Positions 34,900 through 46,599 of a DNA stretch of 64,000 bases are shown here, one piece after another. A program made the position numbers and the translations under genes. The DNA comes from Allolobophora icterica (lineage: Eukaryota > Annelida > Clitellata > Crassiclitellata > Lumbricidae). Each line of letters opens with the position of its first letter. The stretch's first letter is position 1. Under the pieces are notes generated by a model, which was not told the origin of the DNA, ran no database searches, and was given only the letters and a program-made list of their open reading frames with translations. The stretch lies in contig OY744605.1 of assembly GCA_963556255.1 (NCBI GenBank), positions 86,992,289 to 87,056,288 on the forward strand, written 5' to 3'.

Positions 34900-35688
34900 C
34901 TGAAGCAGTCAACCGTATCCTAATTAGAGCATTCAGTTACTGTTCAGATAACTGGGAGAATGAATGTTGATGAAAGCAGTGACACCATCGATCCAGCACA
35001 TTCAAAGTTCATAGGGTATGTTGGGGTATTTTTGTGGTTCCTTTGGGAACACCTTTATGGTGGTCATGTTTATTGAAGCTCGCTACAATAATCTCTCTTT
35101 AATAAATTGTTTCAAGCTACGATTCCTACTCGTTGCTATAACCTGCAGGATGAAACATCAATAAAACCTACTACAGCCTGTTATTTTCATCGCGACTGGT
35201 GGTAACGTTTTATTTCGTTTTAGTCGATTTTCTATTATCGACCATTCGGCGACCGCGCCGTCGCACATGGCTATGAAATACTCATCAGCGGAACTCCATG
35301 CGCAGTGTTTAATCTAGACACCTTTGGGGGGAATTCCCCCCAGGATTTGTGTTTCCCCAGAGGCCAGCAATATTTGAATGTAGACACCTTTTTTGGGAGA
35401 TACATGTTGCGCTCCCCCCAGAGACGAGTAAACGAGTAATATAAGAACAAAATAACAGATTAGAAAAAGTAATTGAAGTGGGATGAACGACTAAAAAAAG
35501 TCTTAAACTTTTACTTTCTTAAAAGATGAAATTCCCGAAAAACTTTTGGGCGTTGGAACGATTTTTTTTGTGGATGAAATTTCCCAAAAAAGTTCGCCCT
35601 TGTTGGTTCCCCCCCCCCGACAAACCGTGTTCCCCCCCCCTCAGAAGAGGGGATTAGATTAAACACTGCTTCATGCGCTTCGAGGCCA
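34900..35688. other. Intronic stretch, no gene seen
   Basis: No ORF with a recognisable product. It includes poly-C-rich segments near 35335-35640. The first AKR exon could be hidden here or further right. Confidence 0.4.
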
Positions 35689-35689
35689 A

Positions 35690-36160
35690 TGCCCTGCCGA
35701 ACTCGAAAGATACTTTTCCAGCATCAAATAAGTAGCTTTAGCTCTAGCACCTTTGAACACCTCTCCCTTCTTGCTACTCATGGGTCCCAGCGGCTATTTG
35801 TCGTTGGTCAGAGAATAACGGCTACGATCTTCAGTGAATTCTCAGAGTTCCTTTCTCATCTGTCTGTACTCTCCTATCGTGTCTACTTACTCGGTGACCT
35901 CAACATAAACCTCGACAATGCTAATCTTTCTGATCCCACAACCAACACACATCTTATCGACTCTTTCTCTTTTGTACAACATATATATGTGTCCACGCAC
36001 AACAGAGGACACACTCTTGATGTCATCATCACACCTACAGATTATGTCCATCTATTATTCTCTCTGTTTCCACCCAGAGTCTCTCAGATCACTCTCTAAT
36101 CAGCCTTTGTATCGATCAACAAGCAGTGTCGTCAACTGTTTCCACAGACATGGCCACAGC
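35690..36160 (+). pseudogene. CR1/L2-like LINE, endonuclease part
   Basis: The ORF contains LLGDLNINLDNANLSDPTTN followed by HNRGHTLDVIIT, matching the C-terminal half of the LINE apurinic-type endonuclease (GDFNIH; HNRGHTLDLVI). It is broken after ~36100. The same LINE appears to resume at about 37570 after an inserted DNA element. Confidence 0.7.
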
Positions 36161-36350
36161 TAACTAATGTTAAGATGTTTCTATATTGACTAATGTTAGG
36201 ATGTTAATTAATATTATATAACTAATATTACATCATTCAACTAACATTACATTACTGCTTTAGCTATCCATATTATCATTTCGATATATGATTCCCGTGT
36301 AAATGTTCCTGGGTGCGGTGTGCCATCCAGTTTTTCAATTAACGAATATA

Positions 36351-36380
<30 letters not shown>

Positions 36381-36381
<1 letters not shown>

Positions 36382-37561
36382 GGTAGGCGAACTTTTGATC
36401 ATAGGACTATTGATCATAGGACGTTTGGTCACACGGACCATTGATCATTAGGACCATTGATCATAGGACTTTTGGTCAAAAGTTGTTTGGTAACATGGTG
36501 CAGTCAGCAGTCAATATAATTAACAACTCCGTAGTTTTAAAGTCAATATAATTAAAGTGACCAAAGGTTGGCATCATGGGCTTCAGGCACTGTTCCAGTG
36601 CAGCCATTCGACGATGTGGACATTCATCAGAGGCCTGGAGAGCGACTGTGCTCAAGAAAGGACCGCGTTTATGCAGGGCGTAGCAGGAGTTGTTCAACCG
36701 TCTGTTGAAAAATATCAACGTCTTCGAGAAAGGGTCGCTCGCGCTGTTGCAACATACGGACAAACGCAAGTGTTGATCTACCTTAGAGCCATAGTAGGCC
36801 TACATTAATTAATTTTGTCTTATGCTTAGCTTGTACACTATTTTGGTTTGAAATGAAACATCGTAGGCTAATTCTGCATTACAAATTATTTTAGATAGTG
36901 TCACACTGACTATCATTCTGCATTCATCATTACAAACTGTTTCAAAACCATTCATTAAAAACTTATGTACAATGTTTCTTGGTTTAACTGAATATAAATT
37001 GTCATCAGGCCCGGTTCGTCCTATAGGCAAACTAGGCAGCCGCCTAGGGCCGCCGATTTTTAGGGGCCGCCAATTTTCCATTTTTCAAAAGTTATGTAAT
37101 TATAATTCGCTAGATGGAAGTATTATAGTGTTGGTTTATAGTGTTGGTGTAATAAATCGCGCAGGTGTAACCTTGAATTTGCTAAAAAAAAAGGTAACGA
37201 CATTCATTTGTGAGGCGAATGACTAAAAAAGTCATCAACTTTTTTAAAGATGAAATTCAAAAAAGATGGACGAAATCGAAATTACCATGACGAAAATCTA
37301 AAAATTTCGGACGGTTTGCTCAGGGCCGCTCCCTTTTTGCCTAGGGCCGCCGGTTTGCCGGTTTGCCTAGGGCCGCCGGTTTGCCTAGGGCCGCCAAATG
37401 TCTTGAGCCGGGCCTGATTGTCATTTATTACTTTTTACATTTGGTCAACAGTCCTATGGTCAATGGTTCTAATGATCAATGTACCGTGTGACCAAACGTC
37501 CTATGATCAAAAGTCCTATGATCAATAGTCCTGTGATCAATAGTCCTGTGGTCCGCAAATC
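36381..37561. mobile_element. DNA transposon with GATCA-rich inverted repeats, inserted in (TA)n
   Basis: The left end (CTTTTGATCATAGGACTATT and following) and the right end (its inverse, ACAGTCCTATGGTCAATGG to CAATAGTCCTGTGG) form inverted repeats of ~100 bp rich in TGATCATAGGAC units. The borders lie in TA repeats, so the exact target duplication cannot be read. It is non-coding inside and interrupts a LINE. The superfamily is not clear; insertion at TA would suit several. Confidence 0.7.
37006..37416. mobile_element. hAT MITE with CAGGCCCGG ends (411 bp)
   Basis: It begins CAGGCCCGGTTC and ends GAGCCGGGCCTG, with the 8-bp duplication ATTGTCAT (36998-37005 and 37417-37424). It contains repeats of CCTAGGGCCGCC and is nested inside the element at 36381-37561. 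Confidence 0.92.
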
Positions 37562-37569
37562 ATATATAT

Positions 37570-39400
37570 AACTCATAATGCTGTTAAGCGCCGATGCTTC
37601 ACAAACTTCACCCTGGATGCATTCACCATTTCACCCAGGACCTTCTTGCCACTGAACTCTTCCATATAGCATCAACATCTCAACCCTGAGGAAGCCTTTC
37701 TACTCTAAGGTTCCACAATGCAAGAACTACTGAATCGTCACATTCCTCTGCGCACCATTGACATACGACTAAGAGCAGAATACCCGTCGTTTGACGGAGA
37801 ATGTTCAAAGTTAGATAGGTTAACCAGGAGACCCGAAAGGCTTTATGCATTCGTCGTTTGAGAACAGCCGAAACTTGAGAAGCCTGGACTAAACAATACG
37901 TCATCCAACGACATGTCTTCCAGAACAAGCGTGCCTATTTCATACGTAGACAACTTGGCGATGCACAAGGAAGTAAAAAAAGTTGGAATATTCTGAATTC
38001 TTTTTTCCATCCAGCTCCTCCAGAATGTCAAGCAGGCACACCAGATGAGTTGCTACATTATTTTCCAGATAAAGTTCTAAATGTCAGAGATAGCACTGCA
38101 AACTCTCCTTCTCCTGAAATACATATCCTTACCACAACAATACTATCAACCTTTGATCCTGTCACTCCTGACTACATTGCTGACCTCACTTGTTGATTCC
38201 CAACTATTTCTGCCTTTACTGATTAACTGTTCTCTTTCTGAAGAGGGCATTTATTCGTCCTCGTCTCAAGAAGAGCGGTCTTGAACCCTGTCTCTGTTCT
38301 GACTATAGGCCTATCTCTTATGTCTCCTTCCTATCTAAGATGACAGAGAGAGTAGTTTCACTCTATCTTATGTAAAGTCTTGCAACAGCCTTTGGCCTCT
38401 CTGGTACTATCATCTTCTGGTCTGTCTCCTACCTCTCCAATCGCACTCATGAGTACATTAACATCAACTTCCTCATATCATCCATTGCTGCTGCAGTGCT
38501 CTTTGGTGTCCCACAAGGTTCTGTCATAAGGCCTTTGCTTATCATCCTCTATACCTCTGCACTGTCAGCCATTGCCTGTCGTCATGGCATAGAAATCAAC
38601 CTCTATGCTGGTGATAGTGATTCCCAACTAATTGAGGTTTTCAGATGCTACAAGGAGACTTCGTGCCTGTATTGATGGCATCATGCTGTGAAGTCTATCT
38701 CAGCGCCTCAAACTTAACCCTGGCAAATCCGAGCTCATCTGGTTTAACGTTCCTTTAAGCTCCTACAATGTGCTGAACTGTTACTGTCTACTTCCTCCTC
38801 CTTACTCTCTCCATCATCTACTGTTCGGGATCTTGGAGTCATACTTGCCTCAACGCTCTCCCTAAAACTCAAATAGCCCGCCATTCCTCGGGTGTGCCTG
38901 TTTCACCTCAGAAGAATCCGACAGCTTCGATCTACTCTGGACTCTGCATCACTGAAAGCACTGTTACACTGCCTTATTCTGACGCGACTTGACTACTGCA
39001 ACTCTATACTCTATGGTCTCCCTGAATGCATACTGCTTCCTCTAACCAAGGTACAGCATCAGGCTGTCAGACTTTGTCTTGGACTATCGTACCGAGACAT
39101 GTCACGCCTGCTGTTTGTTCTCTACACTGGCTTGTTGTCTATGAGCGCTGAAGCTCCTCATGTACAGAGCACGTGTAGATCATCTGCCATCTCTTCGATC
39201 AGTATGTTATATCTGGTAGACATCTTGTCTTTGTCCCGAGGTCATTCACAGTTGCCGGTCCCTTCCTCTCTATCTCCTCATCTTCTCAACTCTCTTACCG
39301 AGACTGTCTTTCGCTCTAAACTGGTAACTCACCTCTTCCAGTCTACCTATGGTTCTTAATGCTTGTCCAGCTTCAATATGCACTTCTGAACTTTGTAAGG
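37570..39400 (+). pseudogene. CR1/L2-like LINE, linker and RT part
   Basis: Frame-shifted remnants follow the expected order: the linker before the RT (AEYPSFDGECSKLDRLTRRP near 37770), GVPQGSV-type RT motif near 38500-38525 (read as VSHKVLS in a shifted frame), RLKLNPGKSELIWF near 38705, LFHLRRIRQLRSTLDSASLK at 38895 and LDYCNSILYGLP at 38985. There are many stops. It is the continuation of 35690-36160. Confidence 0.75.
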
Positions 39401-39716
39401 AATGCATCATCAAAATTACAGTTGTAATGTAGTGTATTGTATTTTGTTGTCTGCGTTCTAAATATATGCGTTCAATAGCGATCAGAAATTAACCAGGATG
39501 TAAGATGTACATCCTATTAATACAGAGATACATAGAAAAATAATAGATTATTGTTATATTATGAAGATTTATTTAGTTAATAAGAGGCAATAGACCGCAA
39601 ATGCGCTGGATAGGCTATTTATAATCCATCTATGACCTATGTTCATTTAACCTATCCATTGGATAGATTCATGGATATAGGTCATCTATGACCTATATCC
39701 ATCTATGACCTATGTC

Positions 39717-39893
39717 CAGTGCTCGAAATGGACCGGAACGCACCGGAACGCCGTTCCGGTTCGTCAAATGAATTAACGTTTCCGTTCCGGTTCGTCAAAT
39801 GAATTATTGTGGAAAATACTATGAAATTAACGTGAATGCTCCCATATCTTTGACTAGCGTTCCGTTTCGTAAAATTTTCCATTTCGAGCACTG
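39717..39893. mobile_element. hAT MITE, family copy 2 (177 bp)
   Basis: It has the same CAGTGCTCGAAATGGA ends as 12914-13091, with the 8-bp duplication CCTATGTC (39709-39716 and 39894-39901). Inside it a short GTTCCGGTTCGTCAAATGAAT segment is duplicated. Confidence 0.95.
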
Positions 39894-41339
39894 CCTATGT
39901 CCATGTAGTTTACATGGATATAGGTCATAGATGGCTTATAAATATATGATAGATACAAAGATACGTACTTGCAACGTGTACATTAGAGTTCCTAATCCCA
40001 TAAGCGGCATTTTGGTTCCGTTGTTCAGGACAACAGACAACGGTTGCTTGCGTTGCTCAGACATATTTCATCAGCTTTATTTAACTGTAAGAAACGCTAT
40101 CACTTGTCGGTCACGGGCTGGTTGTCATCCAAGTGGCACAGAACAGCTTATTATATTGAAGGCCAGGCCAGATATTTCTATTGAGTTATCGGCAGATGGC
40201 GTTTGTGCATACAGCGTTTACTCAGAGAATGCGTGAGCTGACCCAGAATTTTCATTGTGTGACTGTCTGTGACAAATGCTTGCAAAAACAAGTCTTTGGC
40301 AAGATCATGATGGCCAAGATATGCATATGTTTAGTAATACTCGGTACGATTACCTTACAGTGCGAGCATCTTGTAGTATTATAAACACATTCCAGAGGCT
40401 TAGCGGGGCTTTTGACACAATTTGCTCCATCCATCCATCCAATATATCTATATGTCTGGGATTTATAGAGCGCATTTTAAAGAACCTCTCAAAAACATAA
40501 CACTGCTAATGAACTAAAAAAGGAAAACCGAAAATATTGCCATTTATCAGAGGAATAGCAGAAAACAAAAGAAACACAACACCAGAGGGAATTACATTAC
40601 ACAGATCAACAATTTGTGTAAATGGTTCAGTGGTAATATTTATGCTGGAACCACTGCAATTCTCACCTGGAAATGCTCACCTGGAAACGTTTCATTACCA
40701 GACCCACCGACTTCCTTCTAAAAAGCTGTGATTGTTTCCACTGAGAAAGCAAAATGATCCAAATCATTCCACGAGCCCACAACTCTTTGACTGAATAATT
40801 TCTACCCTAATGTTACTTTCAGTTTCGTCTGTAATTTATACTTTGTAGTCTCGAATTACCTTCTCTAATGATAATTAAAAATCTGTCAATCCATTCATGA
40901 AAGAACTCTGACACCCTTCAAAGAACGCTGGAAGCTTTTCAGACATGGACGACCTCTTGTAAATCCACGTTGACTGCACTGTATAATATTATACTAATTC
41001 AAATGCTTCAATATATTTTCTCTGTAGCCTCTTACACTTGTGAGACTGAATGCTTTAAAGGTACACGGTTTAGGCCTACATCTATTTTAGCATTGACACT
41101 ATATGAATAGCCTACATCAGTGCATTTCTCAATTATCGTCCTGGTCCATATCATGGACCCTATTCAAGTCTACATTGATGCACTGAAAATCTGGACTAAG
41201 CGCTTGTGAATAAGCCGGTGCTCTGCGCTTAGCTTTAGAGTAGCGTTTTAGAAATTTTGAGTATACGATTACGAATACTAAAGCCTCTCAGATTTATCCG
41301 TGACTGCGTGTGTAGGTTAAAGAAACCGTTCGTCTATAC
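39894..41339. other. No gene seen
   Basis: There are short ORFs without recognisable products and a small (ATCC)n around 40425. I see nothing I can support. Confidence 0.4.
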
Positions 41340-41599
41340 CAGTGCTGTCCAACCTTTTTGACACCCCGGGCCGCGTGTTTCCGATTCCCACCGTTGTACA
41401 AGGATTTCATTAATATTCATAAACTTCAGTCGCAAATGAGCTTGAATATGCATATGTTCAGCCTATCAGGGCCAATAAAACAGGTCACGTGACGCCAGCC
41501 ATATCAGGCCCAGTACTCATTAATATGCATAAGACCTTAGCAGGGAAAATGGCGTCCGTGATTATTTGCAGTTTGCGATATCGATTTGCAAAGCGATCC

Positions 41600-41932
41600 A
41601 ACCATGATATAAAATATAATAAATACGCTTTACTCGGTATTGATTTCATTGTTAAACATTACGCTAACACTCTACAATATTGGAAATTATTTAGTATTGA
41701 TATAAAATCTATAACACGTAGAACCCAACAGACAATGCTTCAATTTACAGACCCATAATATTATATGAAAATGCATTATGACTATTGGTAGGCTATTGAT
41801 TTCATAGTTGAACATTACGATAACTCCCTTAAATTTTGGAAAAATTATTGATTATATAAATCTATAATACGTAGAACCCTACAGAAAATGCTTCAATTTA
41901 CAGACCCATAATATTATTATATGAAATATAAG
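41600..41932. repeat. ~155-bp tandem repeats, left part
   Basis: Units share GATTTCATAGTTGAACATTA, CGTAGAACCCTACAGAAAATG and TTCAATTTACAGACCCATAA. The same field resumes at 43307 after a LINE, so it was one array of about four units before the insertion. Confidence 0.85.
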
Positions 41933-43300
41933 ACTGGTGCAAAGCCATAATTGTGCCAATATATAAGAAAGGAGACAAAACGGAATGTAGCAACTACCGA
42001 GCAATTAGCTTGTTAAGCATACCAGGGAAAGTATACACCGGAGTACTACAACACCGACTGAAGAGATACGTGGAGGAAGCGATGAGTGAAGAACAGGCGG
42101 CATTTAGAAAGGAGAGAGGCACAATAGATCAAATATTTGTGATTAGACAACTATCGGAAAAATACATCGAAAAGAATAGATTACTGTACAATAACTTCAT
42201 AGACTACAAGCAGGCATTTGACAGCGTATGGCAAGAGGGACTGTGGAGAACAATGAGACACTGTGGAATACCGGAGGAATTAGTGATGCTGATAGAGGAC
42301 ATATATAACAAGTCTGAAAGTGCTGAGAGTGGATGGAGAGCTGACAGAATGGTTTGGGGTCAAAACAGGAGTAAGGCAGGGATGCAAAATGTCGCCGGAC
42401 TTGTTCAATCTGATGCTGGAAATGGTGATGAGACTAGCGGAATAGGAGGATGAAGAAGGAGTAAGCTTAAACGGACGACCACTAAACAACCTCCGGTTCG
42501 CAGACGACATAGATCTGATGGCGGACACACAGGAGAAGCTGCAAGATCTAACGAGTAGGGTGGAGGAAAGTAGTAGAAGAATGGGACTTAAAATAAATGC
42601 GGAGAAAACAAAGAAAATGGTGATCGGAAAACAACAGGAGAAGCTACAGATAAGAATAGAGAACAGGGAACTGGAACAGGTTACTGGATTCGTCTATCTC
42701 GAAGGACTGATAACAGAAGATGGCAGATGTGAGGCGGACATCAAACGAAGAATTGGCCTGGCGTGTGCGGCATTTGGAGAACTACGAAAAATGTGGAAGG
42801 CAAAAAATATCACCACCAGAGTGAAAATGAAGCTATATCATGCTCTGGTAGAACCGGTGCTACTATACGGGTCAGAATGCTGGTGCTTGAGGAAGGAGGA
42901 CGAACGAAGACTGCTGGTGGCGGAGATGGGCTGGCTAAGAAGAATCATAGGCAGAAGCAGAAGAGAGAAGATCAGAAATGAGAAAACAAGAGAAGAGCTG
43001 GGAGTAGAAGAAACAATAGTGGAAAAGATCGGGAAGAGGAGACTCAGGTGGTTTGGCCATGTAAGCAGGATGGGAGAAAAGAGGTTACCAAATGCTGCAT
43101 TACATGGACATGTGGAGGGGAAGAGAAGTAGAGGAGGGCAGAGGAAGACCTGGATGGACAACATCAAGGAGGACTTAAGGGAGAAAGGCACAGACTTAGC
43201 CGGAATCGGCGAGACAATCAAGAATAGAGAACTTTGGAGAAGTTTCGTAAAGGCCTCATCGTCAGATCACTGATGGAAGAGAAGAAAGAGAGAAAGAGAG
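41933..43300 (+). pseudogene. RTE-like LINE reverse transcriptase, 5'-truncated, frameshifted
   Basis: Two ORFs (41953-42453 and 42518-43273) cover an RT without its endonuclease. Visible are PIYKKGDKTECSNYRAISLL, the finger motif EEQAAFRKERGTIDQIFVIR, YKQAFDSVW (motif A), LRFADDIDLMAD (catalytic FADD) and the C-terminal LYHALVEPVLLYGSECW and RRLRWFGHVSRMGEKRLPN. A frameshift near 42325 and a stop near 42450 break it. It interrupts the 155-bp repeats. It belongs to RTE-like elements by pattern; the exact clade is uncertain. Confidence 0.85.
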
Positions 43301-43306
43301 AATATA

Positions 43307-43612
43307 TATGAAAATGCATTATGACTATTGGTAGGCTATTGATTTCATAGTTGAACATTACGATAACTCCCTTAAATTTTGGAAAAATTATTGATTATAT
43401 AAATCTATAATACGTAGAACCCTACAGAAAATGATTCAATTTACAGACCCATAATATTATATAAAATATGCATTATAACTATTGGTAGGCTATTGATTTC
43501 AAAGTTGAACATTACTTTAACTCCCTTAAATTTTGGAAAAATTATTGAGTATTGATATAAATCTATGACACGTAGAACCCTACAGAAAATGCTTCAATCT
43601 ACTTCATTGATA
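43307..43612. repeat. ~155-bp tandem repeats, right part
   Basis: This is the continuation of the field at 41600-41932: two further units with the same TATTGGTAGGCTATTGATTT start. Confidence 0.85.
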
Positions 43613-43649
43613 AAAAAAACTGCATCTGTTGTACTCTCTAAGTCGGATT

Positions 43650-44067
43650 CAGTGGCGGTTTTAGAGGGGGCTAAGGGCTGTAGCCCCCTAGCTGGAAAGT
43701 TAGCCCTTCAGTTTTTCTTAGCCCCCAACACATTTTAACCTCAAGTTTAATGTTTAATTTAGCCATACAATACATTGCCTACAATGTTTGTTGGTAACAA
43801 AGCCTGGTTACAGCTTCTGTGTACCATAGTGTATGCTGTATATGCAATTATGCATACGGGTATGACTGTATATGCAAAACAGTGTGGACTAGAATCCGTT
43901 TGGAGCATGCACAAACATTGCACATACATAAATTAATATAAATGGATGAATTCATTGTGAGAAGTAAAAAAAGAGAAGCTTATAAGTTAAAAGATGAACT
44001 TTTCAACGAGAGGGGCTAAAGCAATTTTTACCCCCCCCCCAGGTCAAAAATTCTAGAACTGCCACTG
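43650..44067. mobile_element. Non-autonomous hAT element with CAGTGGC ends (418 bp)
   Basis: The left end is CAGTGGCGGTTTTAGA and the right end is the inverse of CAGTGGCAGTTCTAGAA. The flanking 8-mers GTCGGATT and GTCAATTT are similar but not identical, suggesting an older insertion. It is non-coding. Confidence 0.75.
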
Positions 44068-44699
44068 GTCAATTTAATAACATATAGAGGTGGTTACAGT
44101 GCGTTTTGAAGTAGCAGATTTTGTTAAATGCATGACAGTGAAATCATATCCTATAGTTGATATGAGTTAACAGTTTAAGGTTTATATCCAGTGTTAATGG
44201 GGATATTTGCCTTTTACGTTTTCATTGCACTCACTAAGCTCCTCAGATGCTTTTTAATTGGAGCTATTTGTTCACTCAGACCTCAAATTTACACACACAC
44301 ACTGTGGAAGAAACTAGACTGTTGTGTGTTTCGACACCTAAGAACTTAGCGTTTCATTATGTTGAATTTTGTTTATCATATTAATGATATGAATATGACA
44401 TCTGTTTCAACAGTTTTTATTTGTATTTGCTACCATGATTCATAAATAAAGATTTATATATTTTTATTAGTGTTATTATTGGAATACTCAATTTCATGCT
44501 TGCATTTCTAGGTTTAAAGATTTACACTTGATCAGCATATCTGAATGAAAGCCCACTGTGTGCTGTGCTCGTATAATGCCTGAAGATATTTCTTCACTTT
44601 TGGATATTTCTTCACTGTTTTGTCATTCACTGCCTTGCTGAACAACTCATCCAAGTCTTCAATTGAACAATGCATATACCACTGCCTTCACTATACTGA

Positions 44700-44941
44700 A
44701 AAGAAATGGTCGATCAGCCTTCTGGTAGCGCATTGGTTTAGATCTGGCGTAGAGTGCGAGAGGTACAGAGATCGAGTCCCGTAGGCGGACAGCTTTGTAG
44801 GCTGCAATTTGCGCCGTGTAAAATACACTGCTGTCTGTTCTGTTAGTAGTTAAGATTTATCGCATAACATGTACTTGTACAGCGCAGTGCGTTTGCAGGC
44901 GCTTAATTAAAGAAAAAATATTATTATTATTATTATTATTT
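44700..44941 (+). repeat. tRNA-derived SINE with (ATT)n tail
   Basis: An A-box-like TGGTAGCGCATTGG is at ~44725 and a B-box-like GAGATCGAGTCCC at ~44768, then a unique body and a terminal (TTA)n run. The tail resembles that of the CR1/L2 LINEs in the window, which may mobilise it. Confidence 0.7.
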
Positions 44942-45056
44942 TCATTCGCACACACGTGACGCCGATAAGCTTTAAGAACGTGAAATATGCAAAGTAGCAG
45001 AATTGCATTAGGCTACACCTCTGCTATTGCAATCTGCTCAGACTTTGAGTTGTCAG

Positions 45057-45494
45057 TCATAAAACCATGGGGCCATTCAATCCGCATCCATAACATGAGC
45101 TGCTATCCAAGAGTCTACTATAATTATATACTTCTAGAGCTAACTTGATTGCCGAGGCCTTCTTGCTGGGGACAATGAGTACCCAAAGTGGTAAACCACC
45201 AGCAACGGAGTGCATTAGTAGAAGAAACAATCTATAGTTGTGGCAGTCCATGCTTCCACCAGCATCCATGAAAACCAGCTCACCACTGTGCTTAACTAAA
45301 CGATGGATGCGTTTAATTAATGGAGTACAAATTGCAACAATCACATCTTCTCTGTCAATTAACATCCCTGCAAATATCTGTTCTGTTCCATCACCTGTGG
45401 GCTGGTTGTATTCGTCTAAGGACTCTAAGCGATGCTGTATGTCCTCAAGATGGACACATACTGATGCTGGCCCATATTGCTTGTGGAATATCAT
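45057..45494 (-). pseudogene. Possible MULE-type transposase fragment
   Basis: The 145-codon frame contains GELVFMDAGGSMDCHNYRLF and HSVAGGLPLWVLIV followed by serine/lysine. This resembles the catalytic start of Mutator-like transposase domains, in which a first Asp is followed by AGGLPLG. The frame ends soon after and no second catalytic Asp or Glu is seen. It may be a fragment of a decayed element or of a domesticated relative. The family call is from memory. Confidence 0.4.
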
Positions 45495-46599
45495 GAATAT
45501 GTCTTAATACAAATGATGGTGCATATGAGCACAAGAAAACTGAAGAATCCAAGCACAAGAAAACTGAAGAATTCCAACGAGTACAGACGCAGAACATTTC
45601 TATGAATAATTCAGATAAAAGATCCATACAGTTGAAGAATTAGTTCTAACCATGAAACAATAGAAATGACAGGTTTAAAAATAATGACTTGCCAACAATG
45701 TTATGTGAGGTTTTTCGAAATGCAATTACTTCCTGGTGTAATGTTTTCACAGCAAAGTACAGTTGATTTTGTGGACTTTGTTGATGCTGGCTCAGAATTT
45801 GTGTCTGTTTGTCTGTTGGACACCTGTGCTTCTGCTAATGTTAATTTTATTTCCTGCATCTTATAAATTAGTGAAGGAGTACGGAAAAAGTTACATACTA
45901 ATCCAAGTTTCGGTTTACTCTAAGACAGTGCAGTTACTGTATGATGAAAACCAGATACGGGATGATTTTGTTTGTGGTAACTGGAGGTTAGAAAACTCTT
46001 TTATAGCATAAGCATATTTTATAGGAAGCTGTATTTCAAAAGGTTTCCAGTAGACCAGTACTTCTATGTAAACATGTGAATGCGCATTTATATAACCCTG
46101 TATTAAACCTCTCAGAATGTATTATTTTTAGATGCAGTATGTTATGATAGTGCTAAAATAAGTAGCCTAGTCCAGCATTAATTTTGGTTTGCTTGTGAAA
46201 ACAAGGAGGCAGATCACTTAAACAATTGAATGCGATTTACACGAAGCTGAGGGATGTGAATGATACTGAATGATGCATGTTAACACATACTGTTAACGAA
46301 GGTAAACGCTTTTGAACTTTGTGTCCCAAGTTGTATTACATGTACTAAAACCTGTACCAGAAGAATCAGCTCTAGTGGGAAAACCAGATTGCTCAGGGAA
46401 ACGTTAACAAGCCAGAGTGCTTAAAATGAATACGTTTACTGGAGGTCCTTGTGGAAGGCATGTGGAAATTCAGTAAGATTTCTTATTATTTTAAAATTTC
46501 TGTAGTGCTATTGTGTAATGCACAAGACATACCCATTTTCACAAATGTACAGGTGGCTATAATTAACACTTGAATAATGTAATTGTAAAGTAATAGAAA

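Larger units (their letters stand above)
15078..32778. mobile_element. Polinton/Maverick (adintovirus-like) integrated element
   Basis: The element is 17,701 bp. It begins AGTAGATATATTAG and ends with the inverse CTAATATATCTACT, and is flanked by the 6-bp duplication AGTATT (15072-15077 and 32779-32784). The AG...CT termini, 6-bp duplication, 15-20 kb size and gene set (chromodomain integrase, protein-primed polymerase B, packaging ATPase, adenain-like protease, two capsid proteins) are the definition of a Polinton; the animal members are also called adintoviruses. It sits inside an intron of the AKR gene. At least three genes are interrupted, so it is probably a young but decaying copy, unless the interruptions are assembly indels. 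Confidence 0.97.

Noticed and set aside
32535..32615. Functional tRNA gene (also 590-775, 44700-44780 and 58660-58734)
   Set aside because: Box A and B resemblances exist, but the acceptor and arm pairings do not form a proper cloverleaf. SINE heads are more likely.
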